Below are positions 25,960 to 33,968 of a stretch of DNA of 42,969 nucleotides, piece by piece. The translations under genes were made by a program, and so were the position numbers. The DNA is from Flavobacterium aquidurense (GTDB taxonomy: Bacteria; Bacteroidota; Bacteroidia; Flavobacteriales; Flavobacteriaceae): NCBI RefSeq assembly GCF_001404985.1, contig NZ_JRLF01000013.1, forward strand, positions 1 to 42,969, in the 5' to 3' direction. Below the pieces are notes generated by a model. That model was not told where the DNA came from and did no database searches. It was given only the letters and a program-made list of their open reading frames with translations. The first letter of the stretch is position 1, and the number at the start of each line of letters is the position of its first letter.

Positions 25960-26889
25960 ATGATAACAAGTGTTTTTAAAAAATCTACGCCATTAAATTA
26001 TTCATTGGTCGTAATTTTAATACTGGTTTTCTTTTTTGTTTTTCAAATTAAAGATCCATCATGGGTGAGTTCTTATTTTTTGGCGTTCCAAAAAGTAAGT
26101 CTGCTATGCTTTATTTTAGCCTCTTTTTTCCTGATTAATTTTATTGTAAAAAAGAACGGACTCAGTAAAGACAATGGTTACACGATATTTTTTTATTTAT
26201 TGTTCATATTGTTTTTCCCCACGATTTTTAATAATGCAAATGTTATATATGCTAACTTTTTTATCTTGTTGGCACTTCGAAGATTAATTTCACTGCAATC
26301 CTTAAAAGCGTCAAAAGAAAAAATATTTGATGCTTCTTTTTGGATTTTAATAGCTTCTTTATTTCAATTTTGGTGTGTTCTTTTCCTGATATTGGTTTTT
26401 ATATCGATTATTTTTCACGTTTCGAGAGATTATAGAAACTGGATTTTACCTTTTATAGCGCTTATGGCCGTATCAATAATATTTTTATTTATTTCTTTAA
26501 TCTTCCATATTAATATAATCGAGTTTTTTCAGGAACGTGCCGTAATAGATTTTAGTATTGATTATTTCAAGAACAATTACGAAAATGGTGCACTTTCGAT
26601 ATATGTTGCTGTATCTTTATTTTTTATAGTTTCTATATTAAGCACATTGTCAAACAGACCTCAAATCGTACATTCATCATACAAAAAAGTGGTAGCTTGT
26701 TTTTTTATTGCCGCTTTTGTTTACATCGTTTCACCAGATAAAAGCAATGATCTGTTGCTATTTAGTATCGCTCCTTTGACCATTATGGCATCAAGTCATG
26801 TAGAATATATGAAGCAAAAACTCAATAACGAAATTGTTTTTTATGTGTTGATTTTGTGTAGTTTATTTACATTTTTCTCTCAACTATAA
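25960..26889 (+). CDS. Polytopic membrane protein (DUF6427-like)
   Basis: 309 residues, about nine hydrophobic segments and few charged loops, with a C-terminal cluster SSHVEYMKQKLNNEIVFYVLILCSLFTFFSQL. It matches the Flavobacteriia family I know as DUF6427; no enzymatic motif is visible. It is likely an inner-membrane protein. Its last 6 bp overlap the convergent upp gene. Confidence 0.75.
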   Translation: MITSVFKKSTPLNYSLVVILILVFFFVFQIKDPSWVSSYFLAFQKVSLLCFILASFFLINFIVKKNGLSKDNGYTIFFYLLFILFFPTIFNNANVIYANFFILLALRRLISLQSLKASKEKIFDASFWILIASLFQFWCVLFLILVFISIIFHVSRDYRNWILPFIALMAVSIIFLFISLIFHINIIEFFQERAVIDFSIDYFKNNYENGALSIYVAVSLFFIVSILSTLSNRPQIVHSSYKKVVACFFIAAFVYIVSPDKSNDLLLFSIAPLTIMASSHVEYMKQKLNNEIVFYVLILCSLFTFFSQL

Positions 26890-27537
26890 TTTGCTTCCGT
26901 AAGCAAGATCGCCGGCATCGCCAAGACCCGGAACAATATAATTTTTCTCATTTAATTTCTCATCAAGGGAAGCAACCCATAAATGGCAATTGTCAGGAAG
27001 ATTTTTTTCTAGAAAAGCAATTCCTTCAGGTGCAGCAATAACAACTACAATATGAATCTCTTTTGGAGTTGCATTTTCGATTAATTTTCCGTGAACAGCA
27101 ACGATAGACTGACCGGTTGCCAACATGGGATCAAGCAGTAAAACTGTTTTGTCATTTATGTTAGAAACAGCTTGATATTCTACCCGAATTTCAAATTCAT
27201 CATCATTATTAGGATGATATCTGCAAGCCGAAACAAAACTGTTTTCAGCATGATCAAAGTAGTTCAGAAAACCATTGTGAAGGGGTAGTCCGGCTCTTAA
27301 AATCGAACAAAGTACTAAATCACTTTCTATTTCGGTTGTTTTTTTAATGCCAAGCGGAGTTTGAATTTCGATGTTTTTATATGACAAATCTTTACTTAGT
27401 TCATACGCCATAATTTCGCCAATTCGCTCAATATTTCTTCGAAAACGCATGCTGTCATTCTGAACATTAATATTTCTGATTTGACCTAAAAAATGATTTA
27501 ATACGCTATTATTTTCAGATATATAATGGATTTTCAT
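26884..27537 (-). CDS. upp: Uracil phosphoribosyltransferase
   Basis: Pyrimidine salvage: uracil + PRPP to UMP. The 217 residues belong to the UPRT family with the PRPP loop LLLDPMLATGQSIVAV (about 133-148), RAGLPLHNGFLNYF, the early RNINVQNDSMRFRRNIERIGEIMAYELSKDL, and the uracil-binding C-terminus IVPGLGDAGDLAYGS. It overlaps the reading frame of the divergent DUF4254 gene only if that gene's unlikely upstream start is used. Confidence 0.93.
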   Translation of the reverse strand: MKIHYISENNSVLNHFLGQIRNINVQNDSMRFRRNIERIGEIMAYELSKDLSYKNIEIQTPLGIKKTTEIESDLVLCSILRAGLPLHNGFLNYFDHAENSFVSACRYHPNNDDEFEIRVEYQAVSNINDKTVLLLDPMLATGQSIVAVHGKLIENATPKEIHIVVVIAAPEGIAFLEKNLPDNCHLWVASLDEKLNEKNYIVPGLGDAGDLAYGSKL

Positions 27538-27596
27538 AATAAAATTTTAGAATTATCAATGGGTTACAGTACGATAACGAAAATTTCATCGTTTTA

Positions 27597-27628
27597 TTCG
27601 CACGATAAAAGTATAAAAAGTATCTTTG
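27597..27628 (+). promoter_or_regulatory. Promoter of the DUF4254-GT9 pair
   Basis: TTCG (27597-27600), 20-nt spacer, TATCTTTG (27621-27628): one base from the Bacteroidota consensus. The expected transcript start near 27635 lies upstream of the ATG at 27649 but downstream of the alternative ATG at 27526. Confidence 0.65.
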
Positions 27629-27648
27629 TAACTCTAACAAATAAAGAC

Positions 27649-28254
27649 ATGTTTTCAAAATTAGCATATTCTGTTTTCGAACAAAGCATCAAAGATTATC
27701 ATCAGTTTGATAATGTTGATCAACCTATAAGTAATCCATATCCAAAAGATAAATTCGAGCATTTATTATATTTAAAAAACTGGATTGATACTGTTCAATG
27801 GCATTTTGAAGATATTATTCGTGATCCGCAGATTGATCCGGTGGCAGCATTGACTTTAAAAAGAAGAATAGATGCATCTAATCAGGAACGTACTGATATG
27901 GTGGAATATATCGATAGTTATTTTTTACAAAAATACAGTGATGTAAAAGTAAAAGACGGAGCAAAAATCAACTCTGAAAGTCCGGCTTGGGCTTTTGACA
28001 GATTGTCTATTTTAGCCTTAAAAATTTATCATATGCATGAAGAAGCTACTCGTGCAGAAGCTTCTCAGGAACACAGAGATAAATGTCAGGAAAAATTGAA
28101 TATTCTTTTAGAGCAAAGAAGCGACTTATCAACAGCGATTGATGATTTGCTTTCTGACATCGAAAACGGTGAAAAATTCATGAAAGTGTACAAACAAATG
28201 AAAATGTACAATGATGATGAATTGAATCCTGTTTTATATCAAAATAAGAAATAA
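27649..28254 (+). CDS. DUF4254 protein
   Basis: 201 residues from the ATG at 27649. The open frame reaches back to 27526, but the promoter lies inside that extension and the family begins at about MFSKLAYSVFEQSIKDYHQFDNVD. It is all-alpha, with WIDTVQWHFEDIIRDPQIDPVAALTLKRRIDASNQERTDMVEYID and SPAWAFDRLSILALKIYHM as the conserved core. DUF4254 proteins usually lie beside glycosyltransferase genes. Here the stop is directly followed, with no gap, by the GT9 start at 28255. Confidence 0.85.
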   Translation: MFSKLAYSVFEQSIKDYHQFDNVDQPISNPYPKDKFEHLLYLKNWIDTVQWHFEDIIRDPQIDPVAALTLKRRIDASNQERTDMVEYIDSYFLQKYSDVKVKDGAKINSESPAWAFDRLSILALKIYHMHEEATRAEASQEHRDKCQEKLNILLEQRSDLSTAIDDLLSDIENGEKFMKVYKQMKMYNDDELNPVLYQNKK

Positions 28255-29301
28255 TTGGCAGAATTGTCCAATAAAATTAAGCATATAGCCGTCATGAGAC
28301 TTTCCGCAATGGGAGATGTCGCCATGACGGTTCCTGTTTTACGTGCTTTTGTAAAACAGTATCCGGAGGTAAAAATTACTGTAATTTCTCGTCCGTTTTT
28401 CAAGCCATTTTTTGACGGAATTCCAAATCTTGATTTTTTTGCTTTTGATGAAAAAGAGCGCCACAAAGGTTTTTCAGGACTTTTGAGACTATTTCGAGAT
28501 GTAAAAAAACTCAAAATAGATGCTTTTGCAGATCTTCATAATGTTTTAAGATCCAAAATCGTGAGCTTACTTTTCGCTTTAAGCGGAAAAAAAAGAGCCA
28601 CAGTAGACAAAGGAAGAGAAGGCAAAAAGGAATTAACCCGTGACGAAAACAAGATTTTCAAACCATTGCCAACCATGTTCGAAAGGCACGCAAAAGTGTT
28701 CGAAAAACTTGGTTTTACTTTAAATTTGTCTAATCCCGAATTCCCTGAAAAAGCAATTTTAAATTCAGAAATTCTCGAAATTATTGGCGATAAAAACCAA
28801 AAAATAATTGGGATTGCACCTTTTGCACAATACGATTCTAAGATTTATCCGCAGGATTTAATGCAGGAAGTAATTGCAAAATTAGCAGCTAATAAAGATT
28901 ATAAAATAGTACTATTTGGAGGAGGAAAGAAAGAAATCGAAATTCTGGACTTAATTTCAAAACCCTTTGAAAATGTAATAAATATGGCTGGAAAAATTAA
29001 ATTTCAGCAAGAATTACAGCTTATCAGCAATCTCGATGTAATGCTTTCTATGGATTCCGGAAACGCACATATTGCAGCGATGTTGGGCGTAAAAGTAATC
29101 ACGCTTTGGGGCGCAACACATCCGTACGCAGGATTTTTACCTTTTAATCAAACAATGGAAAATGCTTTGGTTTCAGATCGAAATCAGTATCCAAAACTAC
29201 CAACATCAGTTTATGGAAATAAGATTGTTGAAGGTTATGAGAATGCAATGAGAACGATACTTCCACAAGAAATTGTAAATAGAATTCAGAGTCTTTTGTA
29301 A
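28255..29301 (+). CDS. Family 9 glycosyltransferase (heptosyltransferase-like)
   Basis: 348 residues. N-terminal IKHIAVMRLSAMGDVAMTVPVLRAFVKQYPEVKITVISRPFFKPFFDGI is typical of the heptosyltransferase family. The C-terminal half carries IIGIAPFAQYDSKIYP, VLFGGGKKEIE and MLSMDSGNAHIAAMLGVKVITLWGATHPYAGFLPF, the family's donor-binding region. It adds a sugar to LPS core or another envelope glycan at the inner face of the inner membrane. The TTG at 28255, in the reading frame right after the DUF4254 stop, is needed to keep the first beta strand; the next ATG (28294) would cut it. Confidence 0.88.
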   Translation: MAELSNKIKHIAVMRLSAMGDVAMTVPVLRAFVKQYPEVKITVISRPFFKPFFDGIPNLDFFAFDEKERHKGFSGLLRLFRDVKKLKIDAFADLHNVLRSKIVSLLFALSGKKRATVDKGREGKKELTRDENKIFKPLPTMFERHAKVFEKLGFTLNLSNPEFPEKAILNSEILEIIGDKNQKIIGIAPFAQYDSKIYPQDLMQEVIAKLAANKDYKIVLFGGGKKEIEILDLISKPFENVINMAGKIKFQQELQLISNLDVMLSMDSGNAHIAAMLGVKVITLWGATHPYAGFLPFNQTMENALVSDRNQYPKLPTSVYGNKIVEGYENAMRTILPQEIVNRIQSLL

Positions 29302-29324
29302 ATTTAAGAGGCTGAATTCCAAAT

Positions 29325-29370
29325 AAAAAAATCCAAATTCCAATAGTAAAAGTTGGAACTTGGATTTTTT
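29325..29370. terminator. Bidirectional terminator
   Basis: atccaaattccaa pairs with ttggaacttggat (one mismatch in 13) with A-run and T-run on either side. It lies between the convergent GT9 gene and the gene at 29398. Confidence 0.8.
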
Positions 29371-29397
29371 TATTTTGAGATTAATCTTTACTTATTC

Positions 29398-29805
29398 TCA
29401 TAAATCAAAGAAAAGATATCCCATTGCTTTCTTTTTGTTTCTGTCGACTACAACTTTTATAAAATGATTTTCTTTTTCAGTAGCGAGTAAAATGTGTTCA
29501 AAATCTTCAGTAGAATTTCTATAAACTTTATGTACCAATTCAGATTCCTTAATTTTTTTCGACAAAATTTTAGCAGCTCTTAATTCACTCACATAGGGCC
29601 AAATATTAAAAAAACTATCTTTAGATGATATTTCTTTCATTCCTTCGCTCATTGATGAATTATATTTTTCTGCCGAAAGTAATTTAGGCACTTTTCTGTT
29701 TCTTCTTTTTTTAATTATAAAGTAAATACAAAACAAAGAGGTTATTACAAAAAGTACGATAAAAGATAGACGGAGGTAATGATGCATTGCCATAATATTT
29801 AACAT
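29398..29805 (-). CDS. Membrane-anchored protein of unknown function
   Basis: 135 residues: one N-terminal membrane helix (about 9-29, YLRLSFIVLFVITSLFCIYFII) followed by basic KKRRNRK, then a soluble domain with FNIWPYVSELRAAKILSKKIKESELVHKVYRNSTEDFEHILLATEKENHFIKVVVD. The positively charged segment after the helix suggests the soluble part is cytoplasmic. The start could be 29805 or the ATGs at about 29793 and 29787. No family recognised. Confidence 0.65.
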   Translation of the reverse strand: MLNIMAMHHYLRLSFIVLFVITSLFCIYFIIKKRRNRKVPKLLSAEKYNSSMSEGMKEISSKDSFFNIWPYVSELRAAKILSKKIKESELVHKVYRNSTEDFEHILLATEKENHFIKVVVDRNKKKAMGYLFFDL

Positions 29806-29936
29806 TTAAATGTGTTGACAAATTTAATTTAGCTCTACAATCCTATAGAAGCTGATTGCGATTACTGTAATTTCACCTCTAATATAATAAAAATTCGGCA
29901 ATATTTTAGGAAAATTTTGGTTTTATTTCAATTGAC

Positions 29937-30287
29937 CTATAACCTAATTTTCTCGTCTTTACACCTGCTATAAATATAACTTTTAAGATTCGAAATTGTG
30001 GCTTCATAATTTGGCGCTTCATAACCAAATCGTTCGTGTTCCATTTGCTCTTTTTCGATAGCATTGCAGCCTTTTATAACTTCTTTGAGCATATCCAGTA
30101 TTGCGAGTTCTTTATTGTTAGTTTTCTGATATTTGAGCTCAACAATTTCATCTTGCAATTCTTTGCAGTATTCTACAAGTTTCACTACTTCAGGTTCCTC
30201 TAAAAGATATTCTTTAGTTTTAAAAATTTCTCGTACGGATCTCATATTCAATTCGGGTTTAATCTTTGTCAAAGTTTGTCTACGCAT
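29937..30287 (-). CDS. Unknown helical protein
   Basis: 116 residues, largely helical and charged, no signal peptide: MRSVREIFKTKEYLLEEPEVVKLVEYCKELQDEIVELKYQKTNNKELAILDMLKEVIKG then EAPNYEATISNLKSYIYSRCKDEKIRL. The coiled-coil-like middle suggests oligomerisation. The start may be 30287, or the ATG before RSVREIF at about 30245. No family recognised. It is separated by 131 bp from the gene at 29398 on the same strand. Confidence 0.65.
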   Translation of the reverse strand: MRRQTLTKIKPELNMRSVREIFKTKEYLLEEPEVVKLVEYCKELQDEIVELKYQKTNNKELAILDMLKEVIKGCNAIEKEQMEHERFGYEAPNYEATISNLKSYIYSRCKDEKIRL

Positions 30288-30362
30288 TTTTTGTCATACC
30301 ACTTTCTTCGTGATGACAATAATTGTGGTTATTCAGCCGCAGTTTTCACAACTAATACACAT

Positions 30363-30394
30363 AAAAAAGGGTTTGCATTGCAAACCCTTTTTTT
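30363..30394. terminator. Terminator of the PaaE-like gene
   Basis: gggtttgc/gcaaaccc stem with a 3-nt loop, flanked by six A and seven T, so symmetric. It lies 36 bp beyond the stop of the minus-strand reductase gene. Confidence 0.88.
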
Positions 30395-30429
30395 ATAATT
30401 CAAAACTGTAAACTGAGACTGAAAACTTT

Positions 30430-31482
30430 CTACACGTCATCATAATCTACATAAATAGACTCAGATGTTGGGTGTGCCTGGCAAGTTAATATTAAACCTG
30501 CAGCGATTTCTTTATCTGTTAAAATTGAATTTTTAGTCATTTCAGCAGTTCCTGAAGTTACACGGGCAAGACAGCTACTGCAAATTCCGCCCTGGCAAGA
30601 ATATGGAGCATCAATTCCTTGTTTTAAAGCCGCATCTAATATGGTTTGTTTTTGAGACATTTCGAATGAAACTTCGTCATCATCTACTAAAACCGTGATT
30701 TTTGTATGTCCTTCCAGCGAAGTTTTTATTTCGTTTTCCTGAGATGAAGATGTAAAAAGTTCAAACTTAATAGCCGATTCTTTTACGTTTTTCTCCTTTA
30801 AAATTGCAGAAACTGTATTGATCATTTCTTCTGGTCCGCACAAGAAAAATTTATCAAATTGTAATTCTTTGTGTTTGTTATTCAAAACAAAATTAACCGC
30901 TGATTTCTCAATTCTTCCAAACAATGCATTTTCGGCTTTTGCCTGACTAAAAACATAATGCACGAAAAAGCGCCCTACATATTGCAATTGCAAATCATGT
31001 AATTCCTGGTAAAAAATAGTTTCTTCAGGAGTTTTATTTCCATAAACCAATACAAATGAACTTTTTGGTTCACTTTTCAAAACAGATTTTATGATCGAAA
31101 GTACTGGAGTTATTCCACTTCCGGCTACAAAAGCTGCATAATTTTTTTGTCTTTCGGCGTCTGGTTCAAAAGTAAAAATTCCTTCCGGATGACCTACTTC
31201 AAGAACATCGCCTGCTTTAAGTCTTGTGTTTGCGAATTGAGAAAACAAACCATTTTTTACTGCTTTTACAGCAATTCGCAATTCGCCGCTTTCCGGTGCA
31301 GAACAAATAGAATAAGCACGACGAATTTCTTGATTATCAAGAGTTAATTTTAAGTTTATGTATTGTCCGGCTATAAATTTATAGTCTGGTTTTAGTTCTT
31401 CGGGAACATTAAAAAGTACAGAAACGGCATCAGTAGTTTCACGTTTTACCTCTTTAATTATAAGTTTTAAGAATGAAGGCAT
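30430..31482 (-). CDS. PaaE-like flavodoxin/ferredoxin-type NAD(P)H oxidoreductase
   Basis: 350 residues with FNR-type FAD domain (about 1-105: AGQYINLKLTLDNQEIRRAYSICSAPESG, the RxYS FAD motif), an NAD(P)H domain (about 110-240: AAFVAGSGITPVLSIIKSVL and FFLCGPEEMI), and a C-terminal plant-type [2Fe-2S] ferredoxin domain with ligands Cys296, Cys301, Cys304 and Cys334 (CQGGICSSC ... LTCQ). This is the PaaE / phenol-hydroxylase reductase layout; it passes electrons from NAD(P)H to an oxygenase or other partner. No paaABCD genes are near, so the partner is unknown. A TACTTTTG -7 box for this strand sits at plus-strand 31499-31506. Confidence 0.88.
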   Translation of the reverse strand: MPSFLKLIIKEVKRETTDAVSVLFNVPEELKPDYKFIAGQYINLKLTLDNQEIRRAYSICSAPESGELRIAVKAVKNGLFSQFANTRLKAGDVLEVGHPEGIFTFEPDAERQKNYAAFVAGSGITPVLSIIKSVLKSEPKSSFVLVYGNKTPEETIFYQELHDLQLQYVGRFFVHYVFSQAKAENALFGRIEKSAVNFVLNNKHKELQFDKFFLCGPEEMINTVSAILKEKNVKESAIKFELFTSSSQENEIKTSLEGHTKITVLVDDDEVSFEMSQKQTILDAALKQGIDAPYSCQGGICSSCLARVTSGTAEMTKNSILTDKEIAAGLILTCQAHPTSESIYVDYDDV

Positions 31483-31610
31483 GATTGTATATTTTATGCA
31501 AAAGTAGCAAACGGAGATTAAATGTCAGGCACGAAATTATTATTTTTAACTTTTTTTGTAACGTTTACTTACATTTGATCTCTTACTACAAAACTGAAAA
31601 CCAAATAACC

Positions 31611-33071
31611 ATGATTAAAAAGTTTATTTATTTAGAATGGAAGGCCTTTACAAGATCTGCATCGTTTGGTGCAAATGTGGCAATGAAAATTTTAATTGGT
31701 TTTTTGATGGTTTATTTTTCGATACTTTTTATCGGAACTGGGGTAGGAGCATTTTATGTATTAAGAAAAATGAACCTTGAACCATTAGTGACTATCAATA
31801 AATTTTTGATTTATTATTTTCTGTTTGATCTTGTAGTTCGCTTATTGATGCAGGCAATTCCGGTATTGAACATTAAGCCATTGTTGATTTTACCTTTCAG
31901 AAAATCAACCATTGTGCATTTCTCGTTAGGCAAAACTGCTTTGTCTTTTTTTAACTGGGTGCACGCTCTTTTTTTTATTCCATTTTCTATTGTATTAGCT
32001 CTCGAAGGTTATGATATTTTAGGAGTTATTTTTTGGCTTTTGGCAGCATTCTCCATAATATATATCAATAATTTTTTGAATATAATTTTAAGTAATATCG
32101 ACAAATTATTTGTTGTTTTTATTGGGTTAATTCTTTTATTAGCAGCTGCTCAATATTATAAAGTATTTGATATTACGATTTTTACGGCACCTTTTTTTCT
32201 GGGATTTTACGAGATAAAAGGAATGTTTTTAATTCCGGTTTTAGTGCTGGCAGGATTGTATTTATTTACCTTTAAATATTTCAAAAACAATCTATTTCTG
32301 GACGCCGGGCTTTCGAAAAAAGAAGATATTGCTACGACCGAAAACCTTTCATGGCTCAATCAATTTGGGACTTTAGGAACTTTTCTTAAAAATGATATCA
32401 AATTAATCAAAAGAAATAAACGCTCGAAAACCACAATATTCATGAGTATATTCTTTTTGTTTTACGGATTCATCTTTTTCGGGAATACACATCAGCCTGA
32501 GGTGATGCATATTTTTGCAGGAATATTTGTTTCAGGAGGGTTTTTATTTGTGTTTGGTCAATTTGTTCCAAGCTGGGATAGTTCGTATTACCAATTAATG
32601 ATGACACAAAACATTCCGTATCGTGGTTATATCACTTCAAAATGGTGGCTTATTGTTATTGCTACAATTGTTTCAACGATTATTGCTTCGTTCTATCTTT
32701 TTTTTGGATGGGAAATCTATCTAACCATTGTAGTTGGTGCAATTTATAACATTGGAGTAAACTCATATTTAGTCCTTTTAGGAGGAGCATTTACAAAAAC
32801 ACCAATCGATTTAAGTACAGCAGGAGGAGCTTTTGGAGATAAAAAAGCCTTTAATGTTAGTGCTATGTTATTGACTTTGCCAAAATTATTATTGCCTTTA
32901 GGGCTTTATGCCATAGGTCTTTATTTAGGAAACAAAACTATTGGTCTAACATTAGTTGCCAGTGCCGGAGTTTTAGGTTTTATCTTAAAAGACAAAGTAT
33001 TTTCATTAATCGAAAAAAGATATAAAATCGAGAAATACAGTACAATAAGTGCTTATAAACAAAAGAACTAA
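31611..33071 (+). CDS. DUF5687 ABC-transporter permease-like protein
   Basis: 486 residues from the ATG at 31611; the frame continues upstream but the protein begins at MIKKFIYLEWKAFTRSASF, and a TACATTTG -7 box (31570-31577) falls in the extension. It has about ten membrane segments; the middle soluble loop holds LDAGLSKKEDIATTENLSWLNQFGTLGTFLKNDIKLIKRNKRSKTT. It is the membrane partner of the ATP-binding protein that follows 113 bp later. Substrate unknown. Confidence 0.82.
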   Translation: MIKKFIYLEWKAFTRSASFGANVAMKILIGFLMVYFSILFIGTGVGAFYVLRKMNLEPLVTINKFLIYYFLFDLVVRLLMQAIPVLNIKPLLILPFRKSTIVHFSLGKTALSFFNWVHALFFIPFSIVLALEGYDILGVIFWLLAAFSIIYINNFLNIILSNIDKLFVVFIGLILLLAAAQYYKVFDITIFTAPFFLGFYEIKGMFLIPVLVLAGLYLFTFKYFKNNLFLDAGLSKKEDIATTENLSWLNQFGTLGTFLKNDIKLIKRNKRSKTTIFMSIFFLFYGFIFFGNTHQPEVMHIFAGIFVSGGFLFVFGQFVPSWDSSYYQLMMTQNIPYRGYITSKWWLIVIATIVSTIIASFYLFFGWEIYLTIVVGAIYNIGVNSYLVLLGGAFTKTPIDLSTAGGAFGDKKAFNVSAMLLTLPKLLLPLGLYAIGLYLGNKTIGLTLVASAGVLGFILKDKVFSLIEKRYKIEKYSTISAYKQKN

Positions 33072-33184
33072 TTAAGGAATGTTTCAATTTGATAATGATA
33101 ATTTTTATTCAATTAAAACCAAACTTAAACAACAAGCAGGAGATTTTTTAATCTAAAATCAACAATCTAATATCAACAATCACC

Positions 33185-33880
33185 ATGATACAAATAAATC
33201 AACTTTCAAAAAAATATAACGGAACAACAGTTTTAAATATTAACAATCTAGAAATTCCAAAAGGACAAAGTTTCGGGTTGGTAGGAAATAATGGAGCAGG
33301 AAAAACAACTTTCTTTAGTTTATTATTAGATTTAATCCAGCCTTCTACAGGAAATGTAACAAATAATAATATTCAGGTCAATACAAGTGAGAACTGGAAA
33401 TCTTTTACAGGATCTTTTCTTGATGAAAGTTTTTTAATTGGGTATTTAACTCCTGAGGAATACTTTTATTTTATTGGAGATTTAAGACATCAGAACAAAG
33501 CAGATATTGATGCTCTGTTATCGCAGCATGAAGAGTTTTTTAATGGTGAAATCCTGAATAACAAAAAATATTTAAGAGACTTATCAAAAGGAAATCAGAA
33601 AAAGGTGGGGATTATTGCCACACTGATAGGAAATCCTGAAGTAGTTATTTTAGATGAACCATTTGCAAATTTAGATCCGACAACGGTAAGCCGATTAAAA
33701 AAAATAATAAAAGATCTGGCTGATAATCCAAATGTTACTGTATTGGTTTCCAGTCATGATTTACAGCATACGGTGGAGGTCTGCGATCGAATAGTGGCTC
33801 TTAATAAAGGTGAAGTGGTAAAAGATATTCAAACTTCAGAAGAAACCTTACAAGAACTGGAATCGTTTTTTGCAGTATAA
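33185..33880 (+). CDS. ABC transporter ATP-binding protein
   Basis: 231 residues with Walker A GLVGNNGAGKTTFF (about 31-44), the signature loop DLSKGNQKKVGI (about 137-148), Walker B EVVILDEPFANLDP (about 155-168) and SSHDLQHTVEVCDRI with the switch histidine. It is a one-domain ATPase of the CcmA/exporter type that pairs with the DUF5687 permease upstream. The start ATG at 33185 gives the standard N-terminus MIQINQLSKKY. Confidence 0.92.
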   Translation: MIQINQLSKKYNGTTVLNINNLEIPKGQSFGLVGNNGAGKTTFFSLLLDLIQPSTGNVTNNNIQVNTSENWKSFTGSFLDESFLIGYLTPEEYFYFIGDLRHQNKADIDALLSQHEEFFNGEILNNKKYLRDLSKGNQKKVGIIATLIGNPEVVILDEPFANLDPTTVSRLKKIIKDLADNPNVTVLVSSHDLQHTVEVCDRIVALNKGEVVKDIQTSEETLQELESFFAV

Positions 33881-33968
33881 ATATTCTATATTTCAAAAAG
33901 AAGCGTATTTTTACAAGTCAATATACTAAAAGTCCATTTTAGAAGTTAATTGATTTAAACTCTTTCTA

